Made by a program: the position numbers and the translations under genes. Positions 8,248 through 21,657 of a stretch of 57,347 nucleotides of DNA are shown in pieces (the stretch's first letter is position 1; each line of letters begins with the position of its first letter). Source of the DNA: Planifilum fimeticola (GTDB lineage Bacteria > Bacillota > Bacilli > Thermoactinomycetales > DSM-44946); assembly GCF_003001905.1 (NCBI RefSeq), contig NZ_PVNE01000026.1:1-57347 (forward strand), written 5' to 3'. The notes under the pieces are model-generated. The model was not told the origin of the DNA. It was given only the letters and a program-made list of their open reading frames with translations, and searched no databases.

Positions 8248-8907
8248 GTGAGCGTTGACCTTCAATCCAGCAAAATGATCCCGCACAACAACTACCGGAC
8301 GATGACTGACGAAGAATTGGTGGACGGTGTACGGTTGGGGGATACCGGAGCGTTGGAGTATTTGATCAATAAGTACAAAAATTTTGTCAGGGCGAAGGCG
8401 CGTTCCTACTTCCTCATCGGTGCCGATCATGAGGACATTTTCCAGGAGGGCATGATCGGCCTGTACAAGGCGATCCGCGACTTTCGAGGGGACAAGCTGG
8501 CTTCCTTCAAAGCCTTCGCCGAATTGTGCGTCACGCGGCAGATCATCACCGCGATCAAGACGGCGACGCGCCAGAAGCACATTCCGCTCAATTCCTACGT
8601 TTCGCTGGACAAGCCCATTTACGATGAGGATTCGGAACGCACCCTGCAAGACGTCCTGACGGGTGGCTGCGCGACGGATCCTGAGGAATTGTACATCAAC
8701 CGGGAAGAGCACGAAGACATCGAAGACAAGATGGCGCAAATCCTGAGCGAACTGGAACGGAAGGTGCTGATGCTCTACCTGGACGGCCGCTCTTACCAGG
8801 AAATCGCGGTCGACCTGAATCGACACGTCAAGTCGATCGATAACGCTCTGCAAAGGGTCAAGCGGAAGCTGGAGCGTTATCTGGAAATCCGCGAGGTCAC
8901 CTCTTAA
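8248..8907 (+). CDS. sigH: RNA polymerase sigma-H factor
   Basis: 219 aa (B. subtilis 218). Region 2 includes NFVRAKARSYFLIGADHEDIF and GLYKAIRDF; region 4 is LERKVLMLYLDGRSYQEIA with the helix-turn-helix SIDNALQRVKRKLE. SigH directs early sporulation and stationary-phase genes (the spo0A, spoIIA and ftsZ promoters in B. subtilis). The SD GGAGGG at 8236-8241 abuts ATG 8242 and lies 6 nt from GTG 8248, so GTG 8248 is preferred; ATG 8212 or 8242 would lengthen the protein by 12 or 2 residues. Position between rae1 and rpmG-secE-nusG matches Bacillus. Confidence 0.94.
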   Translation: MSVDLQSSKMIPHNNYRTMTDEELVDGVRLGDTGALEYLINKYKNFVRAKARSYFLIGADHEDIFQEGMIGLYKAIRDFRGDKLASFKAFAELCVTRQIITAIKTATRQKHIPLNSYVSLDKPIYDEDSERTLQDVLTGGCATDPEELYINREEHEDIEDKMAQILSELERKVLMLYLDGRSYQEIAVDLNRHVKSIDNALQRVKRKLERYLEIREVTS

Positions 8908-9396
8908 TCCGCGTGCCATCCCGGTTCCCCGTTGGATGTCCAATTCGCGCGATTTCGCGCGATCGGCCACCTCACCCTGTTTTGTTATAGACTCATTCGA
9001 CACGAGTCCGCAATTTCCTCCTCGTTTTACAAAAGAAATTGTAAAAAATGAAGACGCCCTGTCTTTCGGGATGTCTGTTCGACGAAAAATCCGGTTGATG
9101 AAGGCGTTTTTTCCCATCCTTTGTCGTCGGGTGCGTGCCCCCCTCGGCCCGGTCCGGGGCGGGGGCTCTTCTTTTTCCCGAAGGGGAGGGGCTGTGGGGG
9201 TTGACGAGGGTTGGGACTGCCGGCGCTTGTTCCCCGGGATTGTGCGGCGTCACCTCCCGCCGGTCTGAAGAACTCCCGGCGTTCGCGGCGGGGGCGGTTT
9301 AAACGGCGTCCCATCCGGTGCATAATGGAAAGACGGACAGCCGTTTGCAGAGAATCCCCATTTTCGCCCCTCCGTTGAGGAGTCAAGCGGATTGAA
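8908..9396 (+). other. Intergenic region between sigH and rpmG
   Basis: About 490 bases without a supported gene. It holds a GC-rich terminator-like hairpin at 9137-9176 and a weaker candidate where 9054-9058 pairs with 9103-9107 before TTTTTT at 9107-9112. A 7-bp inverted repeat pairs 9011-9017 with 9035-9041. The rpmG promoter follows. Open frames here do not resemble any known family. Confidence 0.55.
9137..9176 (+). terminator. Probable terminator of sigH
   Basis: GCCCCC at 9137-9142 pairs with GGGGGC at 9161-9166 around further G/C pairing. The stem is followed directly by a pyrimidine run with five Ts (9167-9176). Confidence 0.5.
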
Positions 9397-9425
9397 TTGA
9401 CAGGTCGCAAGCCATGTGATAAAGT
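9397..9425 (+). promoter_or_regulatory. SigA promoter of rpmG-secE-nusG
   Basis: TTGACA at 9397-9402, a 17-bp spacer and TAAAGT at 9420-9425. The sequence over the -10 reads TGTGATAAAGT, very like the rpoB and rrn P2 promoters in this window. Confidence 0.7.
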
Positions 9426-9484
9426 TTTGTGGGTATACATTCCTATGGCGGTACAGCCAAATCCTGCGTCGAGGAGGTGTCCCC

Positions 9485-9634
9485 ATGCGTGTGATCATTA
9501 CGTTGGCCTGCACGGAGTGCTCGGAGCGGAACTACACCACGACCAAAAACAAACGGAAGCATCCGGACCGGTTGGAGCTCAGGAAGTATTGTCCGCGATG
9601 CAACGCACACCGGGTTCACCGTGAAACCAAGTGA
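9485..9634 (+). CDS. rpmG: 50S ribosomal protein L33 (zinc-ribbon form)
   Basis: 49 aa, the normal L33 length. Two CxxC pairs (C9/C12 in LACTEC, then KYCPRC) mark the zinc-binding C+ paralogue type rather than the zinc-free form induced under zinc starvation. ATG 9485 is placed by the AGGAGGTG SD at 9472-9479; the frame stays open upstream but has no SD. It heads the rpmG-secE-nusG group, as in Bacillus. Confidence 0.95.
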   Translation: MRVIITLACTECSERNYTTTKNKRKHPDRLELRKYCPRCNAHRVHRETK

Positions 9635-9660
9635 TCGATTGAGATAGGGGTGACGGTTCC

Positions 9661-9882
9661 ATGGGTTTTATCGGCCGCCTCGGGATCGGGATACGCAAAA
9701 GCTTTACCGGCATAATCGATTTTTTTAAAGGCAGTGTCACGGAGCTCAAGAAGGTTCGCTGGCCGAACCGGAAGGAGCTGACCAGCTACACCGCCGTCGT
9801 GGTGATCACGGTGGCGTTATTGACTCTCTTTTTCACGGTGATCGATCTCGGGATCGCCAAGCTGGTGGATTTGATCACGTGA
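9661..9882 (+). CDS. secE: Preprotein translocase subunit SecE
   Basis: 73 aa, the short Gram-positive type. An amphipathic segment carrying the conserved ELKKVRWPNRKEL (about 28-40) lies on the cytosolic face and precedes one membrane helix (about 43-65). SecE clamps SecY, which is encoded at 38470 in this window. The AGGGGTG SD is about 9 nt upstream of ATG 9661. It is co-transcribed with nusG. Confidence 0.95.
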   Translation: MGFIGRLGIGIRKSFTGIIDFFKGSVTELKKVRWPNRKELTSYTAVVVITVALLTLFFTVIDLGIAKLVDLIT

Positions 9883-9958
9883 AGCCGTCGGGGAGGAAAA
9901 ACGCCATAAGGGGGGACAGGGCGGCGAAGCCCCAGGCATGGACAGGAACGATCAGGCC

Positions 9959-10492
9959 ATGGAGAAAAAGTGGTATGTGGTTCACACCTATTCCGGATAT
10001 GAAAACAAAGTGAAGACCAACCTGGAGAAGCGCGTCCATTCCATGGAGATGCAGGACAAGATCTTTCGCGTTCTGGTGCCCGTGGAACAGGCGGTGGAGC
10101 ACAAAGACGGAAAGCGAAAGACGGTGATGCGCAAGGTTTTTCCGGGTTATGTCCTGGTCGAGATGATCATGACGGACGACTCCTGGTACGTGGTGCGCAA
10201 CACGCCGGGTGTGACCGGATTTGTCGGCTCGTCCGGGGCAGGGTCCAAACCGACCCCCCTTATGCCGGAAGAAGTGCAAGCCATCCTCCGTCAGATGGGG
10301 ATGGAAGAAGCCCGACCCCAGGTGGATTTTTCCGTTGGTGAAAGCGTCCGGGTGAAGAAGGAACCCTTCGCCAATTTCGTGGCAACGGTGGAAGAAGTGG
10401 ATGTCGACCGCCAGCGGCTTCGGGTCCTGGTCGACATGTTTGGCCGGGAAACTCCGCTGGAAGTGGAGTTCGATCAAGTGGAGAAGCTTTGA
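9959..10492 (+). CDS. nusG: Transcription elongation/antitermination factor NusG
   Basis: 177 aa, the same length as B. subtilis NusG from this start (MEKKWYVVHTYSGYENKVK). The NGN domain (about 1-115, with KVFPGYVLVEMIMTDDSW and VRNTPGVTGFVG) binds the RNAP clamp and upstream non-template DNA. The KOW domain (about 125-177) contains VKKEPFANFVATVEEVD. An in-frame ATG at 9938 would add seven residues; both starts have weak SDs, so 9959 rests on family alignment. Confidence 0.95.
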   Translation: MEKKWYVVHTYSGYENKVKTNLEKRVHSMEMQDKIFRVLVPVEQAVEHKDGKRKTVMRKVFPGYVLVEMIMTDDSWYVVRNTPGVTGFVGSSGAGSKPTPLMPEEVQAILRQMGMEEARPQVDFSVGESVRVKKEPFANFVATVEEVDVDRQRLRVLVDMFGRETPLEVEFDQVEKL

Positions 10493-10519
10493 TTCCCTCT
10501 TTCCCTTTGCCGGCGAATG

Positions 10520-10528
10520 TGTTACAAT
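10520..10528 (+). promoter_or_regulatory. Extended -10 promoter of rplK
   Basis: TGTTACAAT at 10520-10528 is an extended -10 (TGn plus TACAAT). The upstream -35 (TTTCCC at 10500-10505) is poor, as often seen with extended -10 promoters. Confidence 0.6.
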
Positions 10529-10555
10529 TGCCGTTTGTAAGCCCATGGTACATCC

Positions 10556-10692
10556 GTTGTCCGGCGGAAAGCGGCCATGGATCCGCCGGACGATGGAATT
10601 GGCTTTTCGATAAGGAATGGATTGGCGACCGGGATCTCCGGCTCCTTTCGGGCTCCGGCCGCAGGGAGCAGTCGCCGGTCGCCAGTGGGAGG
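10556..10692 (+). promoter_or_regulatory. Structured 5' leader of rplK-rplA
   Basis: Two stems stand out. A perfect 10-bp helix pairs 10559-10568 with 10582-10591, and an 8-bp closing stem pairs 10623-10630 with 10677-10684 around GC-rich inner pairing. The position suits autogenous control of the L11 operon by L1, as known in other bacteria. I cannot identify the exact L1 binding motif, so that role is inference. Confidence 0.45.
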
Positions 10693-10735
10693 GCATGTCC
10701 CGAAGGAACCACACTTGAGGAGGAGGTTGGTCATC

Positions 10736-11161
10736 GTGGCCAAAAAAGTGGTTAAAGTGGTGAAGTTGCAGATTCCCGCCGGCAAGGCGAACCCGGCGCC
10801 CCCCGTGGGACCGGCTCTCGGTCAGGCCGGTGTCAACATCATGGGTTTCTGCAAGGAGTTCAACGCGCGCACCGCGGATCAAGCCGGTCTGATCATTCCG
10901 GTGGAGATCACCGTGTATGAGGACCGTTCCTTCACCTTTATCACCAAAACGCCGCCGGCGGCCGTTCTGTTGAAGAAGGCGGCCGGGATCGAGAAGGGTT
11001 CCGGCGAACCCAACAAGAACAAGGTGGCTACCATCAAGCGGAGCAAAGTGCGGGAAATCGCCGAGATGAAGATGCCCGACCTGAACGCCGCCGACGTGGA
11101 ATCGGCGATGCGCATCGTGGAGGGCACCGCCCGCAGCATGGGCATCGAGATCGAGGATTGA
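10736..11161 (+). CDS. rplK: 50S ribosomal protein L11
   Basis: 141 aa, as in B. subtilis. The N-terminal domain has the proline-rich [20 protein letters not shown] loop, where thiopeptide antibiotics bind with 23S rRNA. The C-terminal rRNA-binding domain ends [13 protein letters not shown]11 forms the GTPase-associated centre and, in the stringent response, transmits uncharged-tRNA signals to Rel. GTG 10736 follows GAGGAGGAGG. An in-frame start further upstream (10577) would run through the leader hairpins and is rejected. Confidence 0.97.
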   Translation: MAKKVVKVVKLQIPAGKANPAPPVGPALGQAGVNIMGFCKEFNARTADQAGLIIPVEITVYEDRSFTFITKTPPAAVLLKKAAGIEKGSGEPNKNKVATIKRSKVREIAEMKMPDLNAADVESAMRIVEGTARSMGIEIED

Positions 11162-11189
11162 GCCCTGTCCGGCTTCGCGGGACAAAAAG

Positions 11190-11229
11190 CGCCGGAATCC
11201 GGCGAGCGAGCGTGGCGGTTGCCGCCACG
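11190..11229 (+). other. Tandem hairpins between rplK and rplA
   Basis: CGCCGG/CCGGCG spans 11190-11204, and an 8-bp stem pairs 11211-11218 with 11222-11229 on a 3-nt loop. An imperfect stem lies just before (about 11166-11183). No U-tract follows, so these are not terminators. They could be an L1 target or an RNase processing site. Confidence 0.4.
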
Positions 11230-11287
11230 GGCAATCTGCGCGCGTGTGGGAGGAATTTCCGCTACGACCACGAAAGGAGGATGAACC

Positions 11288-11986
11288 GTGGCGAAACATG
11301 GTAAAAAGTACTTGGAAGCGGCGAAAAAGGTGGACCGGGAAAAAGCGTACGAGCCCCGGGAGGCGCTGGAGCTGGTGAAATCCATCGCCCCGGCCAAGTT
11401 TGACGAGACGGTGGAGGTGGCTTTCCGCCTGGGGATCGACACCAAACGGGCCGATCAACAGGTGCGCGGAGCCGTCGTCCTGCCGCACGGAACGGGTAAG
11501 ACGAAGCGCGTCCTGGTGTTCGCCAAGGGTGAGAAGGCCAAGGAGGCGGAACAGGCCGGAGCCGACTATGTCGGCGACGAGGACCTGATCAACAAGGTGA
11601 GCCAGGGTTGGCTCGATTTCGACGTCGTCGTGGCCACCCCCGACATGATGGGGCAAGTGGGTAAACTGGGCCGGATCCTGGGTCCGAAAGGTCTGATGCC
11701 CAACCCGAAGACGGGCACCGTCACCTTCGACGTGGCCAAGGCGGTGCAGGAGATCAAGGCGGGGAAAGTGGAGTACCGCGCCGACAAAGCGGGTATCGTC
11801 CACGTTCCGATCGGCAAGGTCTCCTTCGACACCGAAAAGCTGGCGGAGAACCTGCAAACCCTGTCGGAAGCCCTGATCAAGGCGAAACCGGCCGCCGCGA
11901 AGGGGACCTACATGCGCAGTGTCACCGTTTCTTCCACCATGGGGCCCGGGGTGCGGGTCAATCCGGCTGCCTTCACGGGCCGCTGA
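11288..11986 (+). CDS. rplA: 50S ribosomal protein L1
   Basis: 232 aa. L1 forms the mobile stalk at the E-site and represses its own operon by binding mRNA in many bacteria. Typical segments are [18 protein letters not shown] at the N-terminus, domain II with [15 protein letters not shown] and [15 protein letters not shown], and the final [11 protein letters not shown]. The start is GTG 11288 behind AAAGGAGG; ATG 11281 is out of frame. It is separated from rplK by a hairpin-rich gap of 126 nt. Confidence 0.97.
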   Translation: MAKHGKKYLEAAKKVDREKAYEPREALELVKSIAPAKFDETVEVAFRLGIDTKRADQQVRGAVVLPHGTGKTKRVLVFAKGEKAKEAEQAGADYVGDEDLINKVSQGWLDFDVVVATPDMMGQVGKLGRILGPKGLMPNPKTGTVTFDVAKAVQEIKAGKVEYRADKAGIVHVPIGKVSFDTEKLAENLQTLSEALIKAKPAAAKGTYMRSVTVSSTMGPGVRVNPAAFTGR

Positions 11987-12001
11987 TGGAAACCCCCTCG
12001 G

Positions 12002-12030
12002 TTGACACGGCCGTTTCGGTGGAGTAAGGT
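12002..12030 (+). promoter_or_regulatory. SigA promoter of rplJ
   Basis: TTGACA at 12002-12007, a 17-bp spacer and TAAGGT at 12025-12030. A TATAGA follows directly, but at a 23-bp spacing. Confidence 0.65.
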
Positions 12031-12054
12031 TATAGAGTGACAATCGAAAAAGAC

Positions 12055-12180
12055 CGAATGCCGTAGACAGCAGGTGCGCAAACAGCGCTTAATATCCTGC
12101 CGAGGCGGGTGCAACGTCCTTGAGAGGACCGATGTGCGTTTTCCCGGCCTTCGTGTGTCTGCGAAGGTTTTTTTCATTTG
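12055..12180 (+). promoter_or_regulatory. L10 leader with attenuator upstream of rplJ
   Basis: The RNA contains GCAGG/CCTGC (12070-12074 with 12096-12100), a GTCCT/AGGAC hairpin (12116-12120 with 12125-12129) and a terminator at 12148-12174. This layout and position fit the known L10 leader family, in which the L10-(L7/L12)4 complex binds and promotes premature termination of rplJ-rplL. Assignment is by position and visible stems, not a covariance search. Confidence 0.75.
12148..12174 (+). terminator. Attenuator terminator in the L10 leader
   Basis: CCTTCG at 12148-12153 pairs with CGAAGG at 12162-12167 and is followed by seven Ts. It lies 28 nt before the rplJ start. Confidence 0.8.
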
Positions 12181-12202
12181 TTCCAACCAAGGAGGTGGTT
12201 CC

Positions 12203-12715
12203 ATGTCCAAGGCCCTGGAGAAGAAGAAACAGGTGGTCGCCGAAATCGCCGAGAAACTGAAAAACAGCAAGAGCACGGTCCTGACCGATTACCGCGGCCT
12301 CACCGTTGCGGAGATGAACGAGCTGCGCAAGCAGCTTCGTGAAGCCGGGGTGGAGTACAAGGTACTGAAAAACACGCTGACCCGCCGCGCCACGGCGGAG
12401 ACGGGTCTGAGCGAACTGGACCAGCACCTGACGGGCCCGACGGCCATCGCCTTCAGTGAGGAGGATGTCGTCGCACCCGCCAAGATCCTGTATAAATTCT
12501 CCAAGGATCACGAGGCCCTGGAAATCAAGGGGGGCGTCGTGGAAGGACGGGTGGTCAGTCTCGACGAGATCAAGGAACTGGCGGATCTGCCGTCCCGCGA
12601 GGGGCTCCTGTCCATGCTGCTTAGCGTGCTGCAGGCGCCGATGCGCAACTTTGCGCTGGCAGTCAAAGCGGTCGCCGACAAAGAGGGCGGCGAAGATCAG
12701 GCCCAGGAAGCGTAA
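12203..12715 (+). CDS. rplJ: 50S ribosomal protein L10
   Basis: 170 aa. L10 anchors the L7/L12 stalk to 23S rRNA. The N-terminal rRNA-binding domain includes [19 protein letters not shown] and [14 protein letters not shown]; the C-terminal helix (about 130-160, [20 protein letters not shown]) recruits L7/L12 dimers. ATG 12203 has an AAGGAGGTGG SD. The long readthrough upstream crosses the attenuator and is not coding. rplL follows after 84 nt. Confidence 0.96.
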   Translation: MSKALEKKKQVVAEIAEKLKNSKSTVLTDYRGLTVAEMNELRKQLREAGVEYKVLKNTLTRRATAETGLSELDQHLTGPTAIAFSEEDVVAPAKILYKFSKDHEALEIKGGVVEGRVVSLDEIKELADLPSREGLLSMLLSVLQAPMRNFALAVKAVADKEGGEDQAQEA

Positions 12716-12799
12716 GCGGGGAATGTCGACGGTTCGGTTGGCACCCGCAGGTCCGGCGACGGGCAAACAGGTTTTGATATTCGCAAGAGGAGGTTATGC

Positions 12800-13168
12800 A
12801 TGATGACTAAGGAAGAAATCATTGAGGCCATCAAAGGGATGAGCGTTCTCGAGCTGAACGATCTGGTGAAGGCGATCGAAGAGGAGTTCGGTGTGACGGC
12901 GGCTGCGCCGGTGGCGGTGGCTGCTCCGGGTGCCGCGGCCGAAGCGGCGGAGGAAAAGACCGAATTCGACGTGATCCTGGCCAACCCGGGCGGCTCCAAG
13001 ATCAACGTGATCAAGGTGGTCCGCGCCATCACCGGACTGGGTCTGAAGGAAGCGAAGGCCCTGGTGGACGAAGCTCCGAAACCGATCAAAGAGGGAGTTT
13101 CCAAGGAAGAAGCCGAAGAGATCAAGTCGAAGCTGGAAGAAGCCGGTGCTACCGTCGAGTTGAAGTAA
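12800..13168 (+). CDS. rplL: 50S ribosomal protein L7/L12
   Basis: 122 aa (121 if the second ATG at 12803 is used). The N-terminal dimerisation domain ([25 protein letters not shown]) is followed by an Ala/Val hinge (about 34-51). The C-terminal factor-binding domain has [24 protein letters not shown]. It recruits EF-G, EF-Tu and IF2 and stimulates their GTPase activity. The SD AGAGGAGG lies just upstream. A GC-rich terminator follows the gene. Confidence 0.97.
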   Translation: MMTKEEIIEAIKGMSVLELNDLVKAIEEEFGVTAAAPVAVAAPGAAAEAAEEKTEFDVILANPGGSKINVIKVVRAITGLGLKEAKALVDEAPKPIKEGVSKEEAEEIKSKLEEAGATVELK

Positions 13169-13180
13169 CCCACCGGCTGA

Positions 13181-13212
13181 CCCGCCGGCAGTCGCCGGCG
13201 GGTTGCTTTTAT
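13181..13212 (+). terminator. Terminator after rplL
   Basis: A perfect 9-bp G/C stem pairs 13181-13189 with 13194-13202 on a 4-nt loop, followed by TTGCTTTTAT. It probably lets only part of the transcription through toward the methyltransferase gene and rpoB. Confidence 0.75.
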
Positions 13213-13336
13213 TCCTCGGAGGGAACGGGAACGCGGGGTGGACTTTGCGAAGCCTTGCCGCAAAGGGACGTTCCCTTTTGTCCGGGCGGCGAGAGGCCGG
13301 AGAAGGGCGCAGGGGATATGAGGGGAGTGAGCATCG

Positions 13337-13945
13337 GTGACCGACCGGTGGGAGCATTATTTCACTTCCCGGCCGGAAACCACCGGAGACGAGCGGCAAA
13401 TCGTCGCACGCCTCAAGGGGTTTGAGTTTCGTTTCTGGACCGATGCCGGGGTTTTTTCCAAACAAGGGGTCGACTTTGGAACCCGCCTGTTGATCGAAAC
13501 GGTTCATCTGCCGGAGGCGGCGGAGATCCTGGATCTCGGATGCGGTTACGGCCCCGTGGGAATTGTCTGCGCGAAGGCGGACCCTTCCTGCCGGGTGACC
13601 ATGGTGGACGTGAACCGGAGGGCGCTCCTGCTGGCGGAGCGCAACGCCCGGCTCAACGGCGTGAGCGACCGGGTGACCATCCTGGAAAGCGACGGACTGC
13701 GCGCCCTTTCGGACCGCCTTTTCGATGCCGCTTTAATCAACCCGCCGATCCGGGCCGGCAAGGCGGTGGTCTATCGGTTGTTCGCCGAGTCGGCGGAGCA
13801 TCTCCGGCCCGGCGGATCTCTCTGGGTGGTGATCCGCAAAAAGCAGGGGGCCGAGTCGGCGAAGAGAGAGCTGGAGAAACACTTCCGGAGCGTCTCCCGC
13901 GTCGAGCAGAAGAAAGGATACTGGATCCTGAGGGCGGACCGGTGA
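13337..13945 (+). CDS. Class I SAM-dependent methyltransferase, RsmC/YbxB-like
   Basis: 202 aa. The Rossmann motif I ILDLGCGYGPVGI (about 63-75), motif II VDVNRRAL and the catalytic INPPIRAG (NPP[I/F] type, about 135-142) mark an N-methyltransferase of the RsmC family, which makes m2G in 16S rRNA. It corresponds to the C-terminal half of E. coli RsmC and to B. subtilis YbxB at the same locus. The start GTG 13337 follows AGGGGAGTG. Substrate is inferred from family and location. Confidence 0.9.
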   Translation: MTDRWEHYFTSRPETTGDERQIVARLKGFEFRFWTDAGVFSKQGVDFGTRLLIETVHLPEAAEILDLGCGYGPVGIVCAKADPSCRVTMVDVNRRALLLAERNARLNGVSDRVTILESDGLRALSDRLFDAALINPPIRAGKAVVYRLFAESAEHLRPGGSLWVVIRKKQGAESAKRELEKHFRSVSRVEQKKGYWILRADR

Positions 13946-13969
13946 AGGAGGGGCCGGCGTCCAAAATGG

Positions 13970-13998
13970 TTGACACCGGAAGATCGTTGTGATAACGT
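13970..13998 (+). promoter_or_regulatory. SigA promoter of rpoB-rpoC
   Basis: TTGACA at 13970-13975, a 17-bp spacer and TAACGT at 13993-13998 in the context TGTGATAACGT. A TATAAA at 13999-14004 would need a 23-bp spacer. The transcript would have a leader of about 195 nt. Confidence 0.65.
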
Positions 13999-14200
13999 TA
14001 TAAAATGCCAACTAATGTGTGGGTGCATTGTGTCCTTTTTTCCTCCTAAACCATTTTCCACTCCGGTGCGGGAATAAGCCGCTCCGCGATTGGTTAACAT
14101 AAGTGAATAGACTGTTTCAGGTGGGAAAATGCGGTAAATTTGGCCCGTTTTCTTTTTTTGACGGGAAGACGCGCCAATCGGGTACGAGGGGGGAGCTTAT

Positions 14201-17200
14201 TTGGCAGGCAAAATGGTCCAGTACGGCCGGCGCATGCGGCGGAGCTACTCGAGGATCAACGAAGTGCTGGAACTGCCCAATCTGATCGAAATCCAGCAGA
14301 AATCGTACCAGTGGTTCCTGGAAGAAGGATTGCGCGAGATGTTTCAAGATATCTCGCCGATCGAGGACTTTACCGGCAACCTCGTCCTGGAGTTCATCGA
14401 TTACAGCCTGGGAGAACCGAAATATACGGTGGAGGAGGCGAAGGAGCGGGACGTCACCTATGCGGCGCCGCTCCGGGTGAAGGTCCGCCTCATCAACAAG
14501 GAGACGGGCGAGGTGAAGGAACAGGAGGTGTTTATGGGCGATTTCCCGCTGATGACGGAGACGGGCACTTTTATCATCAACGGTGCCGAGCGGGTGATCG
14601 TCAGCCAACTGGTACGCTCTCCCAGCGTCTATTACAGCATGAAGATAGACAAGAACGGGAAGCCGATGTACACGGCGACCGTGATCCCCAACCGGGGGGC
14701 ATGGTTGGAGTTTGAAACCGACGCCAAGGATATCCTCTACGTGCGGATCGACCGCACGCGGAAGATTCCGGTGACGGTTCTTTTGCGTGCCTTGGGATTC
14801 AGCAGCGACGCGGACATCCTCGACCTGCTCGGCGAGGACGAGTTCGTCCGCAACACGCTGGACAAGGACAACACGGGCACGACGGAAAAGGCGTTGATCG
14901 AGATCTACGAGCGCTTGCGCCCGGGTGAACCGCCGACGGCGGAAAACGCCCGCAGCCTGCTGTATTCCCGGTTTTTCGACCCGAAGCGGTACGATCTGGC
15001 CCATGTGGGACGGTACAAGATCAACAAGAAGCTTCACATCAAGAACCGTTTGCTGAACCAGCGTCTGGCGGAACCGATCGTCGATGCCGAAACCGGGGAG
15101 ATCATCGCCGAGGCGGGCCAGGTGGTGGACCGTCGGACCCTGAACAAGTTGCTTCCCTATCTGGAAGGGGAGAAAGCCTACGGAATCAAGGAATATTCCC
15201 TGCGCGGCGGCGCCGTGGAAGGTCCCTGCCGGCTGCAGGCGATCAAGGTCTTCTCTCCGGAACAGGAAGGCAAAGTGATCAACGTGATCTCCAACGCCGT
15301 GGTGGATCAGTCGGTCAAGCACATCACCCCGGCCGACATCGTCGCCACCGTCAACTACTTCATCAACCTGCTGCACGGCGTGGGCAGCACGGATGACATC
15401 GACCACCTCGGCAACCGGCGCCTCCGTTCCGTCGGAGAGCTGCTTCAAAACCAGTTTCGCATCGGCTTGTCCCGGATGGAACGGGTGGTCCGGGAGCGGA
15501 TGTCGATTCAGGATGCCAATGCCATCACGCCCCAGGCCCTGATCAACATCCGGCCGGTGATCGCCGCCATCAAGGAGTTCTTCGGAAGCAGCCAGCTTTC
15601 CCAGTTCATGGACCAGACCAATCCCCTCGCCGAGCTGACGCACAAGCGGCGGCTCTCCGCCCTGGGACCGGGCGGGCTCACCCGGGAGCGGGCCGGTTTC
15701 GAGGTGCGGGACGTCCACCACTCCCACTATGGACGGATGTGCCCCATCGAGACGCCGGAGGGTCCCAACATCGGGTTGATCAACTCCCTTTCCACCTATG
15801 CGAGGGTCAACGAATACGGGTTCATCGAGACGCCCTACCGGAAGGTGGATCCGGATACCCACCGGGTGACGGACGAGATCGTCTACCTGACCGCCGACGA
15901 GGAGGACAACTACTACATCGCTCAGGCCAACGCGCCGCTGGATGAAGAGGGGTATTTCGTCAACGAACAGGTGGTTGTCCGCTATCAGGATGAAACGATC
16001 TCGGTGCCCCGGGAACGGGTCGATTTCATGGACGTGTCGCCCAAGCAGGTGGTCTCCGTGGCGACCGCATGCATTCCGTTCCTGGAAAACGACGACTCCA
16101 ACCGCGCCCTGATGGGATCCAACATGCAGCGGCAGGCGGTTCCGCTTTTGAGGCCGCGCGCTCCCTACGTGGGCACGGGAATGGAATACAAGGCGGCCCG
16201 GGATTCCGGCGTCACCGTCATCGCCAAGCGTTCGGGGGTCGTCGAGCGGGTGACCGCCGACGAGATCTGGATCCGCCACGAAGAGGAAGTGGACGGCCAG
16301 ATCGTCAAGGGCGATCTGGACAAATACAAACTGATCAAGTTTGCCCGCTCCAACCAGGGGACCTGCATCAACCAGCGGCCCATCGTCAAGGTGGGCGACC
16401 GGGTGGAGAAAGGGGACACCATTGCCGACGGCCCCTCCACCGAGCAGGGAGAACTGGCCCTCGGGCAAAACGTCCTGGTCGCCTTCATGACCTGGGAAGG
16501 ATACAACTATGAGGACGCCATCCTCCTCAGCGAAAAGCTGGTGAAGGAGGACGTCTACACCTCCATCCACATCGAGGAGTACGAATGCGAAGCCCGGGAC
16601 ACCAAGCTGGGTCCCGAGGAAATCACCCGGGACATCCCCAACGTCGGGGAGGACGCGCTTCGGAACCTGGACGAACGGGGAATCATCCGGATCGGTGCCG
16701 AAATCAAGGCCGGCGACATTCTCGTCGGCAAAGTGACCCCCAAAGGGGTGACCGAGCTGACCGCCGAAGAGCGGCTTCTCCACGCCATCTTCGGGGAAAA
16801 GGCGCGGGAAGTGCGGGATACCTCCCTCCGCGTCCCCCACGGCACCGACGGGATCGTCGTCGACGTGAACGTGTTCACCCGGGAAAACGGGGATGAACTG
16901 CCTCCCGGCGTCAACCAGTTGGTCCGGGTGTACATCGCCCAGAAGCGGAAAATCTCCGAAGGGGATAAAATGGCGGGCCGCCACGGAAACAAAGGGGTGA
17001 TCGCCCGCATCCTGCCCGAGGAGGATATGCCCTTCCTTCCGGACGGAACACCGGTGGAAGTGGTGCTCAACCCCCTGGGCGTGCCTTCGAGGATGAACAT
17101 CGGGCAGGTGCTGGAGACGCACCTGGGGATGGCCGCCAAATCCCTCGGCCTGTACATGGCCACGCCGGTCTTTGACGGAGCGAACGAGTACGACGTGATG

Positions 17201-17752
17201 GAGGCCCTGAAGGAAGCGGGGCTGGATGAAGACGGCAAGACGATCCTGTATGACGGTCGGACCGGCGAACCCTTTGAAAACCGCGTGACCGTCGGCGTGA
17301 TGTACATGATCAAGCTGGCCCACATGGTGGACGACAAGATCCACGCCCGTTCCACCGGACCCTACTCCCTGGTCACCCAGCAGCCGCTGGGCGGGAAAGC
17401 GCAGTTCGGCGGACAGCGGTTCGGCGAGATGGAGGTGTGGGCTCTGGAAGCGTACGGAGCCGCCTACACCCTGCAGGAGATTCTCACCGTCAAATCGGAC
17501 GACGTGGTCGGCCGCGTCAAGACCTACGAAGCGATCGTCAAAGGGGAGAACGTGCCGGAACCCGGTGTCCCCGAATCCTTCAAGGTGCTCATTAAGGAGC
17601 TGCAGAGCCTGGGGATGGATGTGAAAATCCTCGCTGAGAACGAGGAAGAGATCGAAATCCGGGAGATGGAGGAGGAAGAGGAGTCCGCGGGTGACAAACT
17701 GGGACTGGATCTGGAAAGCGGGGAAGTCCAAAAGACCCCTTCCACTTCCTAA
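14201..17752 (+). CDS. rpoB: DNA-directed RNA polymerase beta subunit
   Basis: 1183 aa, colinear with B. subtilis RpoB. The rifampicin pocket [17 protein letters not shown] followed by [12 protein letters not shown] keeps wild-type residues (the Q, D, H and S positions), so sensitivity is expected. Other landmarks are [27 protein letters not shown] and the C-terminal [21 protein letters not shown] clamp contact. The tail is short and acidic. Start TTG 14201 follows a [10 protein letters not shown], and MxGxMVQYGR matches the family N-terminus. rpoC starts 110 nt later. Confidence 0.98.
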   Translation: MAGKMVQYGRRMRRSYSRINEVLELPNLIEIQQKSYQWFLEEGLREMFQDISPIEDFTGNLVLEFIDYSLGEPKYTVEEAKERDVTYAAPLRVKVRLINKETGEVKEQEVFMGDFPLMTETGTFIINGAERVIVSQLVRSPSVYYSMKIDKNGKPMYTATVIPNRGAWLEFETDAKDILYVRIDRTRKIPVTVLLRALGFSSDADILDLLGEDEFVRNTLDKDNTGTTEKALIEIYERLRPGEPPTAENARSLLYSRFFDPKRYDLAHVGRYKINKKLHIKNRLLNQRLAEPIVDAETGEIIAEAGQVVDRRTLNKLLPYLEGEKAYGIKEYSLRGGAVEGPCRLQAIKVFSPEQEGKVINVISNAVVDQSVKHITPADIVATVNYFINLLHGVGSTDDIDHLGNRRLRSVGELLQNQFRIGLSRMERVVRERMSIQDANAITPQALINIRPVIAAIKEFFGSSQLSQFMDQTNPLAELTHKRRLSALGPGGLTRERAGFEVRDVHHSHYGRMCPIETPEGPNIGLINSLSTYARVNEYGFIETPYRKVDPDTHRVTDEIVYLTADEEDNYYIAQANAPLDEEGYFVNEQVVVRYQDETISVPRERVDFMDVSPKQVVSVATACIPFLENDDSNRALMGSNMQRQAVPLLRPRAPYVGTGMEYKAARDSGVTVIAKRSGVVERVTADEIWIRHEEEVDGQIVKGDLDKYKLIKFARSNQGTCINQRPIVKVGDRVEKGDTIADGPSTEQGELALGQNVLVAFMTWEGYNYEDAILLSEKLVKEDVYTSIHIEEYECEARDTKLGPEEITRDIPNVGEDALRNLDERGIIRIGAEIKAGDILVGKVTPKGVTELTAEERLLHAIFGEKAREVRDTSLRVPHGTDGIVVDVNVFTRENGDELPPGVNQLVRVYIAQKRKISEGDKMAGRHGNKGVIARILPEEDMPFLPDGTPVEVVLNPLGVPSRMNIGQVLETHLGMAAKSLGLYMATPVFDGANEYDVMEALKEAGLDEDGKTILYDGRTGEPFENRVTVGVMYMIKLAHMVDDKIHARSTGPYSLVTQQPLGGKAQFGGQRFGEMEVWALEAYGAAYTLQEILTVKSDDVVGRVKTYEAIVKGENVPEPGVPESFKVLIKELQSLGMDVKILAENEEEIEIREMEEEEESAGDKLGLDLESGEVQKTPSTS

Positions 17753-17862
17753 GGAACGCCGGCATGCATCGCAGCAGATCGACCTCGACCGATCGACGGC
17801 GGCTTCCCGCCGATCCGCAGTCCACGGCGTGAATCGGGATGATCCTGAGGGAGGAATGCCCT

Positions 17863-21483
<3,621 letters not shown>

Positions 21484-21513
21484 GGATTGGCCCTGCTCGG
21501 GAAGGGCCGGGAA

Positions 21514-21548
21514 GGCGGATCGGGGCGCGGCGTTCGCCCCGATCCGCC
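21514..21548 (+). terminator. Large hairpin after rpoC
   Basis: A perfect 14-bp stem pairs 21514-21527 with 21535-21548 on a 7-nt loop. The 3' side is only pyrimidine-rich without a clean U-run, so it may attenuate or protect the 3' end rather than terminate fully. Confidence 0.55.
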
Positions 21549-21587
21549 GGCTTTCCTTCCCCCGGCGGACGGACCGAATGGTCCTTA

Positions 21588-21616
21588 TTGACAACGTTTC
21601 GGCAAGGTGTTAAGAT
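21588..21616 (+). promoter_or_regulatory. SigA promoter of rplGB-rpsL-rpsG-fusA-tuf
   Basis: TTGACA at 21588-21593, a 17-bp spacer and TAAGAT at 21611-21616 preceded by TGT, which gives an extended -10 (TGTTAAGAT). Confidence 0.75.
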
Positions 21617-21657
21617 ATCGTCGTGTGCTTGGTAAATTTCACTTTGGAGGGCTACTT

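Noticed and set aside
14117-17731. 1204-codon minus-strand open frame opposite rpoB, and a similar one opposite rpoC
   Set aside because: Antisense shadows of highly biased codon use in rpoB and rpoC, with no SD or family similarity.
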